Shown here one piece after another: positions 33,208-43,039 of a DNA stretch of 64,000 nt (position 1 is its first letter; every line of letters begins with the position of its first letter). The DNA comes from Ignatzschineria rhizosphaerae (lineage in GTDB: Bacteria > Pseudomonadota > Gammaproteobacteria > Cardiobacteriales > Wohlfahrtiimonadaceae). The stretch is from positions 1,112,501 to 1,176,500 of the forward strand of contig NZ_CP093379.1 of NCBI RefSeq assembly GCF_022655595.1, written 5' to 3'. The translations under genes and the position numbers were made by a program. The notes under the pieces were generated by a model that was not told the origin of the DNA, searched no databases, and saw nothing but the letters and a program-made list of their open reading frames with translations.

Positions 33208-34917
33208 ATGGCACAAATTTTTGCAGAAAAGATTTATATCAACGGGACAGTTTTCACCGCGGATAAAGAGAACAATATCCATACAGCAGTCGCTTTTGCG
33301 GCGGGGAAAGTTCTTAAAACAGGGAATAATGAAGAGGTTCTTACCTTACAAAATGACCATAGTGAAGTGATCGATCTTCAAGGAAAAATGTTAATGCCGG
33401 GAATCATTGATTCCCACCTCCATCCCTTTTGGGGCGGATTACAACGTGCAAGCTGCAACCTTAATTACGCCAGCTTAACGGTAGCAGATACTCTTGCCTT
33501 TGTTCAAAAACATATTGATCAAGATACCACGCGTACAAGTGATACCGATTGGTTACAAGTTCGTGCATTTTTACGCCAAGAAGTTTTACCACTAGGCACA
33601 GATATTACCCGCCGTGATCTTGATACCTTAAACACAAAACGTCCTGTCATTCTTTTTGCAAATGACTGTCATACATTAGTGGCAAATAGCCGTGCATTAG
33701 AGCTCTTTGGCATTGACGAAAATACGCCAACACCAGTTGATGGTACTATCCGCCGTTTTCCTGATGGGACTTTAAACGGTATTATGGAAGATGCACCAGC
33801 AATGCGTGCTTTTGATAGTATTCCGGTATTAGATGCAAAAAGCGCCATCGTTGTTGCTGAAGATGTTCAGCAACTTCTCAATAGCCAAGGCGTGACAACC
33901 GTCATGGATGCTCGCGCTTTACCGCTTCAATTTGATGCTTTTACAACGTTAAAAGAAGAGGATCGTTTAACAATTCGTCTTTTAGGTGCGCGAGAAATTA
34001 CACCAGATAACTCACCAACAGTGGCCGATGTTCCAGCCGCCGTTGCCACTATGATGCAGTTTGCTGAAAAATATACCGATAAATCATGGTCAGAAAAACC
34101 AGGCATCTTTATTCAACATGCCAAATTCTTTGTAGATGGAGTGATGCAATGCCCTATTAATACAGCGGCACTATTAGCGCCTTATCGGGAGAACTTAGGC
34201 AGTAAAGAAGCACCTAATTGGCAGCCATCTAATAATAAAGGGGATCTTTACTATCCTAATGAGCTTCTGACAGCGCTAATCTCTGCAGTGAGCGAGAAAG
34301 GCTTTCACCCACACATGCATACGGTAGCAGATGGCGCCATTGAAGTGACTTTAGATGCTATTGAGGTTATGCGCAATAAGCTTCCCGGTAAAGATATACG
34401 CCCAAGCCTTGCTCATAATGAATTAACATCACCACATCAATTTGCGCGCTTTAAAGCGCTGAAAGTTATGCCTTGTCTCTCTTATCAATGGGCGGGATAT
34501 AGTCAAGCATTTAGCGATGAGATGCGTGATGTTTTAGGGGAAGATCGTTTTGATAATCTTGAACCTGCTGGAAAATTTTATGATGCCGGTGTTCGTGTAG
34601 CTTTTGGCAGTGACTGGCCTATTGACCCGCTTAATGAGTGGTATGACTTTAAAGTAGCACTTACTCGTAAAGGTGCTGAAGATGCGCCTCGCCTTAATAC
34701 TGATAGAAACCTCACTTTCGATGAAGTCTTACGTTCAGCCACTATTGAAGCGGCCTATATGATCGATGCTGATAAATATGTGGGTTCTTTAGAGCCTGGA
34801 AAATTTGCAGATTATATTATTTTAGATCGAGATATCTTTAAAAATGATCCTGCCGATATTGAAAATGTCAAAGTTCTCAAAACATTTGTTGGCGGCAAGG
34901 AAGTCTATACAGCTTAA
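33208..34917 (+). CDS. YtcJ-like amidohydrolase (amidohydrolase family 3)
   Basis: Metal-dependent hydrolase with a beta-sandwich plus TIM barrel. The metal-binding HxH is in GIIDSHLHPFWGG (about residue 70), further His in HMHTVADGA, the acid is FGSDWPIDPLNEWY (about residue 472) and the C-terminal part returns to the sandwich (GSLEPGKFADYIILD). It resembles YtcJ and related enzymes with unknown or broad substrates. AAGGAG precedes the ATG. It is followed after 440 bp by an APC permease, suggesting a shared substrate. 569 residues is typical. Confidence 0.88.
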   Translation: MAQIFAEKIYINGTVFTADKENNIHTAVAFAAGKVLKTGNNEEVLTLQNDHSEVIDLQGKMLMPGIIDSHLHPFWGGLQRASCNLNYASLTVADTLAFVQKHIDQDTTRTSDTDWLQVRAFLRQEVLPLGTDITRRDLDTLNTKRPVILFANDCHTLVANSRALELFGIDENTPTPVDGTIRRFPDGTLNGIMEDAPAMRAFDSIPVLDAKSAIVVAEDVQQLLNSQGVTTVMDARALPLQFDAFTTLKEEDRLTIRLLGAREITPDNSPTVADVPAAVATMMQFAEKYTDKSWSEKPGIFIQHAKFFVDGVMQCPINTAALLAPYRENLGSKEAPNWQPSNNKGDLYYPNELLTALISAVSEKGFHPHMHTVADGAIEVTLDAIEVMRNKLPGKDIRPSLAHNELTSPHQFARFKALKVMPCLSYQWAGYSQAFSDEMRDVLGEDRFDNLEPAGKFYDAGVRVAFGSDWPIDPLNEWYDFKVALTRKGAEDAPRLNTDRNLTFDEVLRSATIEAAYMIDADKYVGSLEPGKFADYIILDRDIFKNDPADIENVKVLKTFVGGKEVYTA

Positions 34918-34954
34918 AATATTTATAAGCATCAACTTACAAGAATCAAATTGT

Positions 34955-34990
34955 AAAAAAGCCAGTAATACCATCGTTACTGGCTTTTAT
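34955..34990 (+). terminator. Terminator after the amidohydrolase
   Basis: AAAAAAGCCAGTAA and TTACTGGCTTTT pair over 10 or more bases with a short loop and T-tract. Confidence 0.88.
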
Positions 34991-35252
34991 ATGCAAACTG
35001 CTTACTAAAGGCTTATAATAGGGCTTTATTAAATAATTTAATCGCTTTATCATCGTTAGGACTTCAATTCATTTTTTGACCTTTTTTAAGGTATTTTCTG
35101 CATAATCCTAGCAATATATTTCAAGAAGCTGCATGAGTATTGCCCAAAGCCCTTTTTACTTCATTGTGAATCGTTGAATTATCAGCTGATTTAAATTTTA
35201 AAATGTAAGTGATTGTAAAACAATAGCCCTTCCTACAAATATCCTCTAACAT

Positions 35253-35280
35253 GCAGGATTGCAAATCCTGCTTTGCAATC
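35253..35280 (+). other. Two overlapping hairpins upstream of the APC permease
   Basis: GCAGGA/TCCTGC (35253-35271) and GATTGCAA/TTGCAATC (35257-35280) use shared bases, so only one can form at a time. They lie about 85 bases before the permease start. The remaining part of 34918-35356 shows nothing else apart from the terminator. Confidence 0.45.
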
Positions 35281-35365
35281 TTTTCTAAAATCGCGCATCT
35301 TTCATTGATTTGAAAATGCCAATAATAGTGTAGTCAATAACAGACTCTTTTAGGAGATGATAATA

Positions 35366-36772
35366 ATGACCAACCCGGCAATGAACCGTGTGTTAACAAC
35401 CCCCATTTTAATTGTATTTGGCCTTGCATATATGGTTCCTCTAGGAATCTTCACAACTTATGGCCAGGTAACCGTCTTAAGTCATGGACATCTTCCGATA
35501 GCCTATGTTATTACGCTTATCATGATATTTTTTACAGCACTCAGTTATTGCCGTATGTCGACATTTTTACCCCTTTCTGGCTCTGCCTACTCCTATACGC
35601 AGCGAACCTTTGGACCTGTCATTGGTTTTTCCGTAGGTTGGGTACAAATTTTGGACTATCTCTTTTTACCAATCGTCAACTATGTGGTGCTTGGGCTCTA
35701 TCTGCATGAAGCATTTCCAGCAATCCCCGCGTGGAGCTTTATCTTAGGTGCTCTTGTTTCAGTGACTGCACTTAACTATATAGGCGTACGCTTAATTACC
35801 CCAATTAACCTATTTTTAATTGCCTTACAAATTATCTTTATTGGGTTATTTATTATTTTAAGCATGAAAGGTGCTGATTTAAGCCCCGCAAATCTTATTG
35901 AACCCCTTAACCCAAGCGGAAGCGATATGGGAGGGTTATTCTCAGGTGCGGCGGTTCTTTGCCTTGCCTTCTTAGGGTTTGATGCCATTGCAACAATGGC
36001 TGAAGAGACAAAAGATGCCTCAAAAACACTTCCAAGAGCGATCATGTTAACTGTCGCTATTGCTGGTGCGATCTTCTTAATTATCTCATTTTTTGCTAAC
36101 GTCTCTTATCCTGAGTGGCAAGATTTCTTAGAAGTGGATAAACAAGATACGGCAAGCCTTGATGTCATCAACCGTATTGGAGAAGCGAGCAACTTTGGTG
36201 GTAAACTTCTTTCAGATCTCTTCTTAGCAACTTATCTCACCGGTGTATATGCATCTGCAATGACATCACAAACGAGCGTTTCACGAATTTTATTTGCGAT
36301 GGGACGAGAAGGTGTTTTACCACGTAAGATCTTCTATAATCTTCACCCAAGATTTCATACGCCCCATTTAGCATTAGTTTGTGTTGCTGCCTTTTCACTT
36401 ATTTCGCTCTTTATCCCACTGAGCCTTGTTGCGTCTATGATCAGCTTCGGAGCACTTGTTGCTTTTACTGCTGTTAATGCTTGTGTCATTAAAAGCCATC
36501 TCTTTACTCAAGCAAAAGAGAACTACAATCTCAAAGGGTTCTTATCCTTTGGTCTATTACCTCTTATCGGTATGTGTTTAACAACATGGCTCTGGATTAA
36601 CCTAGATATTCATGCCATGACCATTGGCTTACTCTGGTTTGTTTTGGGAATCTCCTACCTTATCTATATTACAAAATTCTTTAAACACCCTATTCCTGAA
36701 ATTGGGCATGATGAAATTGATGAGATTATCAGAGCTCGAGAAGAAGATGAAGCTGAAGAGCAAACGGCTTAA
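35366..36772 (+). CDS. APC-superfamily amino acid permease
   Basis: About 12 membrane segments, with APC signatures such as PLSGSAYSYTQRTFGP near residue 60 (the first helix pair contact) and FLGFDAIATMAEETKD near 205. Closest in look to PuuP/YjeH-type amino acid or polyamine permeases; substrate unknown. ATG 35366 is chosen because AGGAG lies 10 bases upstream; the ATG at 35357 directly abuts that SD. The C-terminus is acidic. It follows the amidohydrolase, and a pairing for uptake and cleavage of an amide or peptide-like compound is plausible but unproven. Confidence 0.88.
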   Translation: MTNPAMNRVLTTPILIVFGLAYMVPLGIFTTYGQVTVLSHGHLPIAYVITLIMIFFTALSYCRMSTFLPLSGSAYSYTQRTFGPVIGFSVGWVQILDYLFLPIVNYVVLGLYLHEAFPAIPAWSFILGALVSVTALNYIGVRLITPINLFLIALQIIFIGLFIILSMKGADLSPANLIEPLNPSGSDMGGLFSGAAVLCLAFLGFDAIATMAEETKDASKTLPRAIMLTVAIAGAIFLIISFFANVSYPEWQDFLEVDKQDTASLDVINRIGEASNFGGKLLSDLFLATYLTGVYASAMTSQTSVSRILFAMGREGVLPRKIFYNLHPRFHTPHLALVCVAAFSLISLFIPLSLVASMISFGALVAFTAVNACVIKSHLFTQAKENYNLKGFLSFGLLPLIGMCLTTWLWINLDIHAMTIGLLWFVLGISYLIYITKFFKHPIPEIGHDEIDEIIRAREEDEAEEQTA

Positions 36773-36789
36773 CGCCATTTAAGATAATG

Positions 36790-36828
36790 AAAAAACGCTT
36801 GTAATTTTATAAAGACAGGCGTTTTTTT
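36790..36828 (+). terminator. Terminator after the APC permease
   Basis: AAAAAACGCTTGT and ACAGGCGTTTTTTT form a stem with one G-T pair, followed by seven T. Confidence 0.82.
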
Positions 36829-36896
36829 AATTCTGTATTTATCAAAAAAAATAGGGTTATTAGCTCTTAGCGTAGAGGTTTATCAGCAATAGCACT

Positions 36897-37106
36897 TCAT
36901 TTATCAAAGAGCTTTATTTGTGGTAGATCCTCTTTATTAAAAACCTTCACATTATAGTAATCGAGGGCATAAACTGCGATCACAATAACAATCACAAGTA
37001 CCACAAGCTTCATGATGCTTCGCACCATAAAAGAGAAAAACTTACCAATAAAACGAAGCGTACTTAATGCAAGTAACAAGAGAATTGCAATCACCGCAAT
37101 TTCCAA
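36897..37106 (-). CDS. Small two-helix membrane protein
   Basis: About 69 residues with two hydrophobic stretches (about 2-22 and 34-56) around a basic loop and an acidic/Lys end. No family recognised. A TTG at 37106 is preferred as start because AAGGAG lies 6 bases upstream; an ATG nine codons earlier lacks an SD and would place that AAGGAG inside the gene. Convergent with the permease, alone on its strand. Confidence 0.6.
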   Translation of the reverse strand: MEIAVIAILLLLALSTLRFIGKFFSFMVRSIMKLVVLVIVIVIAVYALDYYNVKVFNKEDLPQIKLFDK

Positions 37107-37383
37107 AATATACTCCTTAAAGAAAATATTCAATGAAAGGATTAGCTATCTTACTAAAATTTCTCTTATCAAAAATGAATAAAATTAGTAACCTCTTAAA
37201 AATAGCTAAGATTCCCTCAATTTTAGATCTATCTCCCATCGATATGCCCCTTAAGGATTGAGATTAAACAAAGCGTCTATTAATGTAAATGCTATTTTAC
37301 ACTTCTTAATAAATTTCACCGATATAATATCAAGTAGTTAGATCTAATGATCATAAGGATTCAAAATAAAAAGGAGAGGAGTC

Positions 37384-38232
37384 ATGGCACAATTAACCCA
37401 TCAAGATATACAGCTATATCAGCAAAAGTTAGGGATAACTGATTTTGGACCACCCACCTTAAAATTACTAACACTTATTCAACAAAAACATATTGAAGCC
37501 TTCCCTTTTCAATCGATATCAACACTTTCTGAAGAGCTTATCTCATTAAAATTGCAAGATATGATGCAAAAAGTTGTCATGGAGAATCGAGGAGGATACT
37601 GCTATGAACTCAATATGCTTCTTCTACATCTTTTGCAATATTTAGGCTTTGAGGCTGAGATAATCTCGGGCCGAATCGTTCATCAAAATGATATCCTAGC
37701 ATTGACCCAACGAACCCATGTATTATTAAAAGTAACCATCGATGAACAGCTTTATATTTGTGATGTCGGTTATGGAGGGTTAGTTCCGCCAATACCGCTT
37801 CTTATCAAAACTCACAAAATACAACCAACCAATCTTGGGGCTTATCAAATTATTTACCATCCTAAAGAGAAAATCTATACACTCAATTGCCAAGTAGCTG
37901 ATAAGTGGCAGATTCTTTACTCTTTTGAGCTAACACCACAGCCTTTTGTCGATCTGATAGTTGGTAACTGGTTCATCTCTACCTACCCACAATCCCCTTT
38001 TAAACAGCGCTTAATGGTTGCTAAAACAGAAGCTGGAATGATAAGACACTCCCTTCTTAATAATCGTTATTCTTGCCATGAGCTCGGTCAGCCTAGTACT
38101 CATATAACTTTTAATTCTAGCGCAGAAATTTTAGCCTTTATTAAAGATCAATTTCAGCTAGAGATTCTTCATGAAAGCAAAAGCAAAGCTTCTATTTCAG
38201 CCTTATTAGATCGATTATCTCAAGATCAATAA
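37384..38232 (+). CDS. Arylamine N-acetyltransferase (NAT)
   Basis: Cytosolic enzyme transferring acetyl (or longer acyl) groups from CoA to arylamines or hydrazines. The NAT catalytic triad is visible: Cys in RGGYCYELN (about residue 75), His in QRTHVLLKV (about 115) and Asp in CDVGYGG (about 130). 282 residues is the normal length. AAAGGAGAGG precedes the ATG. E. coli NhoA is a member. Single-gene unit. Confidence 0.93.
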   Translation: MAQLTHQDIQLYQQKLGITDFGPPTLKLLTLIQQKHIEAFPFQSISTLSEELISLKLQDMMQKVVMENRGGYCYELNMLLLHLLQYLGFEAEIISGRIVHQNDILALTQRTHVLLKVTIDEQLYICDVGYGGLVPPIPLLIKTHKIQPTNLGAYQIIYHPKEKIYTLNCQVADKWQILYSFELTPQPFVDLIVGNWFISTYPQSPFKQRLMVAKTEAGMIRHSLLNNRYSCHELGQPSTHITFNSSAEILAFIKDQFQLEILHESKSKASISALLDRLSQDQ

Positions 38233-38240
38233 TTAAAATA

Positions 38241-38303
38241 AAAAAGCCTTAACAAACAACCCGATTATAGAATAACTCTTCCTGCAATCGGGTTAATAAG
38301 GTT
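38241..38303 (-). terminator. Terminator after the 177-residue lipoprotein
   Basis: Nested arms AACCCGATT/AATCGGGTT (38258-38294) and an outer AAGCCTTAA/TTAATAAGGTT give a long stem that ends in TTTTTT on the minus strand. It lies 28 bases past the lipoprotein stop and close to the NAT stop of the opposite strand. Confidence 0.7.
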
Positions 38304-38330
38304 AATTAGCTCGTCTCTTTATTGAAAGAT

Positions 38331-38864
38331 TTAAAGAATTTTTCTATCTCTTAAAGATTCAAAAAGAAGAGAGATATTCTCAGAAACAACAGCTCGTGTT
38401 GCTTCTGAATCTTGATTAATATTTTTAGGGGAGGCTTTATGCGTTTTTATCACATCTTTAAAAACCACGCTTCCATTTTTAGTAACGGTATAGTTAACGT
38501 CTAGGTAAAAATCAACTTCGACAATACCAACCCAATCATATAAAAATCTAGTAATATCACCCGTGATTACAATATCTGCTTTATTATCCACATTAAAACC
38601 TGAAGCAATAAGCTCTTTCTTAATCGCCCCTTCTATGAGTTTATTTGCATCCTCAGACAGATACATCGTTCCTAATGATACCGTAGCACTTTGATATTGA
38701 TTATGCTTAACAACTCCCGCTAAAGCAGGACTATAAATAAACTTTCCTACCGCAATATCACCATTGCCTCTTATTACAGGAGAAGCTACATAGTTAATAG
38801 GAATCGTAGAAGAACACCCATAAACAACTGAAGATAAAAAACCAACTAATAATAGTTTTCTCAT
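38331..38864 (-). CDS. Lipoprotein of unknown function
   Basis: 177 residues. The signal MRKLLLVGFLSSVVYGC ends in a lipobox-like VYGC (Cys about residue 17). The mature domain has alternating beta-like segments (ADIVITGDITRFLYDWVG, VDFYLDVNYTV) recalling small periplasmic lipoproteins such as YajG, but assignment is loose. AGGAGA precedes the ATG. Its minus-strand terminator lies beyond the stop. Confidence 0.75.
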   Translation of the reverse strand: MRKLLLVGFLSSVVYGCSSTIPINYVASPVIRGNGDIAVGKFIYSPALAGVVKHNQYQSATVSLGTMYLSEDANKLIEGAIKKELIASGFNVDNKADIVITGDITRFLYDWVGIVEVDFYLDVNYTVTKNGSVVFKDVIKTHKASPKNINQDSEATRAVVSENISLLFESLRDRKIL

Positions 38865-39246
38865 AATTTCTCCTGATTATATTGTCAGTTCATTTTAGCC
38901 TAGTTCTTGCAAATAAATACAAATTACTTTATTAAATTTAATTAATATTTCCCCCTATAAAAAAAGCCATCATAAAAGATGACTTCAATTCATTAAAAAT
39001 GATCAAAATAGATGAATATTTAGCGATAAAACAAGTTAATTCAAGATTCTCTATAATAAGAATCTATATGATATATAAAAAACCCTAGAAAAACTTTTTT
39101 GATAAATAAAAAATGAATATATTAAAATAATATATGTGAAAAGGTTTTAATAAAAACATTGATATCTACAGATCTATAGAATGTATAACCATCTTTAGGA
39201 CCTTTAGTGCAATCATCTACTATCTTTACGGGAGATTGAAAGAATT
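38865..39246. other. AT-rich intergenic region with an orphan hairpin
   Basis: AAGCCATC and GATGACTT (about 38964-38985) pair with one mismatch and look like a terminator without a gene to end. Nothing else is visible besides the AT-rich promoter side of the next gene. Confidence 0.4.
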
Positions 39247-39522
39247 ATGTCACTCATAAAATGTAAAATATGTGATTTTGAAAAAAAAGCCAAAAATAAA
39301 CTTTTGATTAAAATGATCGGTATTGCCTTAATTGCTTTTGGGTTTTGGGCATGGATTTCTTATCTGTTTGCCGGTTCTGGGGCGGCGTTCATCATATGTG
39401 TAAGTATTATGGGGCTCGGCACCATCTTCTTATGCTTTACAGATCAGATACACAGATATAACTCAACAAAAGAAAATTGCCCTAAATGTGGAAAAAAAGA
39501 ATGGGATTTTATAAAGGAATAA
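39247..39522 (+). CDS. Small membrane protein with a split zinc-ribbon-like motif
   Basis: 91 residues. CxxC at the start (KCKICDF, residues 6-9) and CPKCGKK near residue 80 flank two hydrophobic helices (about 19-38 and 44-64). The four cysteines could join as a zinc site on the cytoplasmic side, with the helices as a hairpin in the membrane. No family recognised. GGGAGA lies about 12 bases upstream. Alone on its strand; base composition matches neighbours. Confidence 0.65.
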   Translation: MSLIKCKICDFEKKAKNKLLIKMIGIALIAFGFWAWISYLFAGSGAAFIICVSIMGLGTIFLCFTDQIHRYNSTKENCPKCGKKEWDFIKE

Positions 39523-39663
39523 TTTAACTATCTAGGGTTCTTCTATCTGTTTTATAGCTATATCAACTCCTTATTAATTTTTAATAGTGTTAAATACTAC
39601 CTTCAATCTTCCTATATAAGATTAAGATATGCTATGAAGAAACTACAGGATAAAAATTAAATT

Positions 39664-40551
39664 CTAAAAACGGTAAAAGGGTGAAATTGCGTCATCTTTG
39701 GCAAGGTCAATGGTTTCAACAAAAGCTTGAAGCACTGGGCTAATCTCTTCATTACCTCGATAGATAAAAGTTGTCGTAATTTCACTATATTTTGCCGGCA
39801 ATTCATGGCAATGAATAAGCCCTGTTTTCTCATAATGGGCTACTGCTGAGTAAGGAACAAAGGCAATTCCTAAGCCTGAGATAACACTTCCTAATGTCGT
39901 TTCAAGTGTGCCAAGCTCCATATTTTTAGTAAGATCTCGGCCAATAGATTTAAGCCACTCTTGGAACTTAGCACGATAACCACAACCATCACTAAAGGTT
40001 AAGAGTGGCCTTTCTAATAGCGTCATTAGATCATCCGTATGCTGATCGGCGATTAGAACTAACTTCTCTTCAAATACATCGACCTCTTTTAATTCAGGAT
40101 GGCTAGTTAAACGGCTTTTAGTAACAAACGCCCCATCGAGTTTATAATTTAAAACTTTATCTCGAAGCTCTGTGGTAACGCCTGTTGCTAAGCGCAGATC
40201 GACACCAGAGTAGTTTTTATTAAATTTAGAGAGAATAAGCGGTAATTTAATGACTGTTTCAACAGAGGCAATTTCAAGCTTGCCCACAGGTTGACCACCA
40301 GATCTTGCCACCTGCATCATCTTATCTGATAGCTCAATAATTTTATAAGCAATATCAATAAGTACTTTGCCCTCAGGCGTTAATTGCATTCCCTGCTTAC
40401 TTCTAAAAAAGAGCGAAACATTGAGGTCTTCTTCTAGCTTTTGAATCCGTGAACTCACATTCGATTGCACGTAATTCAATGCTTTTGCGGCATGACTAAT
40501 CGAGCCTAATTCTGCAACTTTTACAAAAATCCTTAAATCACGACCATTCAT
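39664..40551 (-). CDS. LysR-family transcriptional regulator
   Basis: N-terminal winged HTH (residues 1-60, with ELGSISHAAKALNYVQSNVSSR cut as ELGSISHAAKALNY and VQSNVSSRIQKLEEDL) and a type-2 periplasmic-binding-like effector domain (about 90-290). AAAGGAGAGG gives a sure start. It faces an EamA exporter over 285 bp, the usual layout for a LysR protein controlling its neighbour. The effector is unknown. Confidence 0.92.
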   Translation of the reverse strand: MNGRDLRIFVKVAELGSISHAAKALNYVQSNVSSRIQKLEEDLNVSLFFRSKQGMQLTPEGKVLIDIAYKIIELSDKMMQVARSGGQPVGKLEIASVETVIKLPLILSKFNKNYSGVDLRLATGVTTELRDKVLNYKLDGAFVTKSRLTSHPELKEVDVFEEKLVLIADQHTDDLMTLLERPLLTFSDGCGYRAKFQEWLKSIGRDLTKNMELGTLETTLGSVISGLGIAFVPYSAVAHYEKTGLIHCHELPAKYSEITTTFIYRGNEEISPVLQAFVETIDLAKDDAISPFYRF

Positions 40552-40835
40552 GATTCCTCTCCTTTAACCTATTATAAGATCCGCGTGCCTTTTACGATCT
40601 CTCTTTTATTATTAACAAAGATCTGCCAGCACTTCTTTAGCCTACTTATTATATCTATCACTAAAAATGATCTCAACCAATATTATTAATCGTTTTACAA
40701 GATATTGTAAGAAGCTTAAAGTAGAACAACGTCACGAAAAGGGTCTGTAGCTATCTCTGCCAGATTCCAAAGAAGATGACGCTTTAAAATAGCCCTAATT
40801 TTTACGATTGAGTTTTGTGAATGGAGTGATATATC

Positions 40836-41891
40836 ATGGCAAGCCGTCAAAATTTATTATATGGCGCATTATTATTGATCATCGCAAGTGCATCATGGGG
40901 CGCAATGTTCCCCGTTGCTGCGGAGATCTTTAAAGTTATTAGCCCATACTATTTCACGCTTTTACGCTATCTTCCTGTTGCGGTTATTTTAGCGATTATT
41001 CTCTATTTTAAAGAAGGGGCGAGCGCTTTTAAAACAGAGGGTCATCTCTTTATGATCTGGTTTTTTGGCTCGATGGGCTTTACTGTTTATAACCTTCTTA
41101 TTTTTGTAGGACAAGATCAACTAGGAGATCCCGGCGTTTTAATTGCTTCTATTATGGAGGCATCTGTTCCTATTATCTCGGCAATGGTCATGTGGGCTTA
41201 TTATAGAGCAAGACCTAGCACCTTTACCCTTGGCACAATATTAATCGCATTTGTCGGCGTCCTATTTGTTGTGACAAATGGTGATTTTTCGACGATCTTT
41301 GGGGGCGGTAGATTATTTCCTCTCTTCTTACTCTTTTTAGCCGCACTAGGCTGGGCACTTTATACTATTGGCGGATCACGTCTTCCTAAATGGTCTGTGC
41401 TTCGTTATTCAACACTATCGATCATCTACGGCATGGGGACAACACTTGCAGTCGTCATTGCCGGCACTTTAATGGGTAAAATTGAAGTTCCTACCGTAAC
41501 AGAGATTGTTTCTGTGAAATATCACTTACTCTTTATGATCTTACTACCAGGACTCTTTGCGCTCTTAGGTTGGAATAAAGGGGTACAAATTCTCACCCCC
41601 ATTAATGCGGTACTCTTTATTAATCTTGCCCCTGTTACTACCATTGTAATTCGCATGATTCAAGGACATGTTATTCAACCTTTTGAATTGATCGGGGTAG
41701 CAATCGTTTGTAGCATGATTATTGCTAATAACCTCCATAATCGTTATTTACAATACAGAGCTAACCGCAAGAAAGCGGTGAAAAAAGCGCAATTAAAATC
41801 TCAAAAAGCGATTCAAAAACCAATTTATTGTAAAGAGAGCGGCAAAGAGCTCGGATCCACACTAGATGGCTTAGATCCTGCAAGATTTTAA
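40836..41891 (+). CDS. EamA/DMT-family transporter
   Basis: Inner-membrane exporter-type protein with ten hydrophobic segments and two EamA repeats (about residues 10-145 and 160-295). WGAMFPVAAEIF near residue 21 and LFINLAPVTTIVIRM near 265 are typical positions. A basic, Lys-rich cytoplasmic tail of about 45 residues extends the usual length. GGAGTGA precedes the ATG. Probably regulated by the divergent LysR protein. Substrate unknown; family members export amino acids and other metabolites. Confidence 0.88.
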   Translation: MASRQNLLYGALLLIIASASWGAMFPVAAEIFKVISPYYFTLLRYLPVAVILAIILYFKEGASAFKTEGHLFMIWFFGSMGFTVYNLLIFVGQDQLGDPGVLIASIMEASVPIISAMVMWAYYRARPSTFTLGTILIAFVGVLFVVTNGDFSTIFGGGRLFPLFLLFLAALGWALYTIGGSRLPKWSVLRYSTLSIIYGMGTTLAVVIAGTLMGKIEVPTVTEIVSVKYHLLFMILLPGLFALLGWNKGVQILTPINAVLFINLAPVTTIVIRMIQGHVIQPFELIGVAIVCSMIIANNLHNRYLQYRANRKKAVKKAQLKSQKAIQKPIYCKESGKELGSTLDGLDPARF

Positions 41892-41923
41892 GACTTGCGA
41901 CTTTCATAGTGAAATATTACAGT

Positions 41924-41951
41924 AAGACTTCTTTTAAGAAGTCTTTATTAT
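41924..41951 (+). terminator. Terminator after the EamA gene
   Basis: AAGACTTCTT and AAGAAGTCTT form a 10-bp stem with a TT loop, then TTATTATTT. The methyltransferase gene starts about 12 bases later. Confidence 0.78.
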
Positions 41952-41963
41952 TTAAGGAACTCT

Positions 41964-42572
41964 ATGCATCATCCATCCGCTACTAATATTCCTATTCTCT
42001 ATAAGCGCTTTGCCAAAGCTTGGCAAAAGTTAAGAGCCCAATCAGAATTTGTTGAAAAATCATGGCTAGATCTCTTTTTAGGACAAATCGAAGCTCACTC
42101 AACCATACTAGATCTTGGCTGTGGCAATGGTAAACCTATTGCTGAATATTTTTTAAATAAAGGGTATTTAGTCCACGGTATTGATAGCTGTAAAGCATTT
42201 ATAAAAAGTGCTACCAAAGCATTTCCCACGCAAACATGGGAAATCGCGGATATGAGAGACTTTGAAATTAAAAAGCAATATGAGGGAATTATTGCTTGGG
42301 ATAGCTTCTTTCATCTAACAAGAGATGATCAAAAAGCCATGTTTTCACGTTTTTCACAACTAGCCAAAGTGGGAGCACCACTGATATTTACAAGTGGCCC
42401 TGCAAATGGTGAAGCGATTGGAGACTTTAATGGTCATGAGCTCTATCATGCAAGTCTCTCACCTGATGAATATCGAGCGCTATTAATCGAGCATGGTTTT
42501 GGGCTACTATCTTATAAGCTAGAAGATCAAAACTGTGGTAATAGATCAATTTGGCTTGCCAAAAAACGCTAA
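41964..42572 (+). CDS. Class I SAM-dependent methyltransferase
   Basis: 202 residues. SAM motif I TILDLGCGNGKPIAEYF (about 46-62), motif II acid D in VHGIDSCKAF, post-I WEIADMRDF and motif IV IIAWDSFFHLTRDD. Related small methyltransferases act on diverse substrates; none is suggested by the neighbours. AAGGA lies 6 bases before the ATG. Not obviously paired with another gene. Confidence 0.87.
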   Translation: MHHPSATNIPILYKRFAKAWQKLRAQSEFVEKSWLDLFLGQIEAHSTILDLGCGNGKPIAEYFLNKGYLVHGIDSCKAFIKSATKAFPTQTWEIADMRDFEIKKQYEGIIAWDSFFHLTRDDQKAMFSRFSQLAKVGAPLIFTSGPANGEAIGDFNGHELYHASLSPDEYRALLIEHGFGLLSYKLEDQNCGNRSIWLAKKR

Positions 42573-42587
42573 CTATTTGTGAATTAT

Positions 42588-42920
42588 TTAAGCATTTAAC
42601 TCAGGGTGTAATGTAATCAATTTATGATCAATCGCTGAAAAAGCAGCACTTAACGCCTCAGCATTATCTCCCATCGTTTTCCCAAAATAGTGCAAAATAG
42701 ATTCTGCGGTATCTAAATTTCCAATTGCTTGCCCTAAAAGGTAAGCATATTCCCATGATAAGCGCTCTTCACTACTGCCTTGCTCTAACTCATCAATCAT
42801 ATTAATCACCGCCTGAAGATCATCTGCAAGAATCATGCTATAAAGATCAAACACTCCAACATTCTCTCGTGACTTTTCAACCCGTGATTGAATCAATAAT
42901 TTAGCGGCTTTATAATCCAT
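42588..42920 (-). CDS. Small helical protein of unknown function
   Basis: 110 residues, cytoplasmic, predicted largely alpha-helical (repeated Ala/Leu and Glu/Asp patterns). No recognisable domain or cysteines. TAGGAGA precedes the ATG. Convergent with the methyltransferase gene, with 15 bp between stops. Unknown function. Confidence 0.65.
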   Translation of the reverse strand: MDYKAAKLLIQSRVEKSRENVGVFDLYSMILADDLQAVINMIDELEQGSSEERLSWEYAYLLGQAIGNLDTAESILHYFGKTMGDNAEALSAAFSAIDHKLITLHPELNA

Positions 42921-43039
42921 GAATATCTCCTAATCTTGTTATCAGTAAAACCTCTAAATGCCATAGATATAAAATAGTAGTTACATTTAGAGGTTGTCAT
43001 TATTCAATATTTAGAAGTTTTTATAAATCATTTAGCGCT

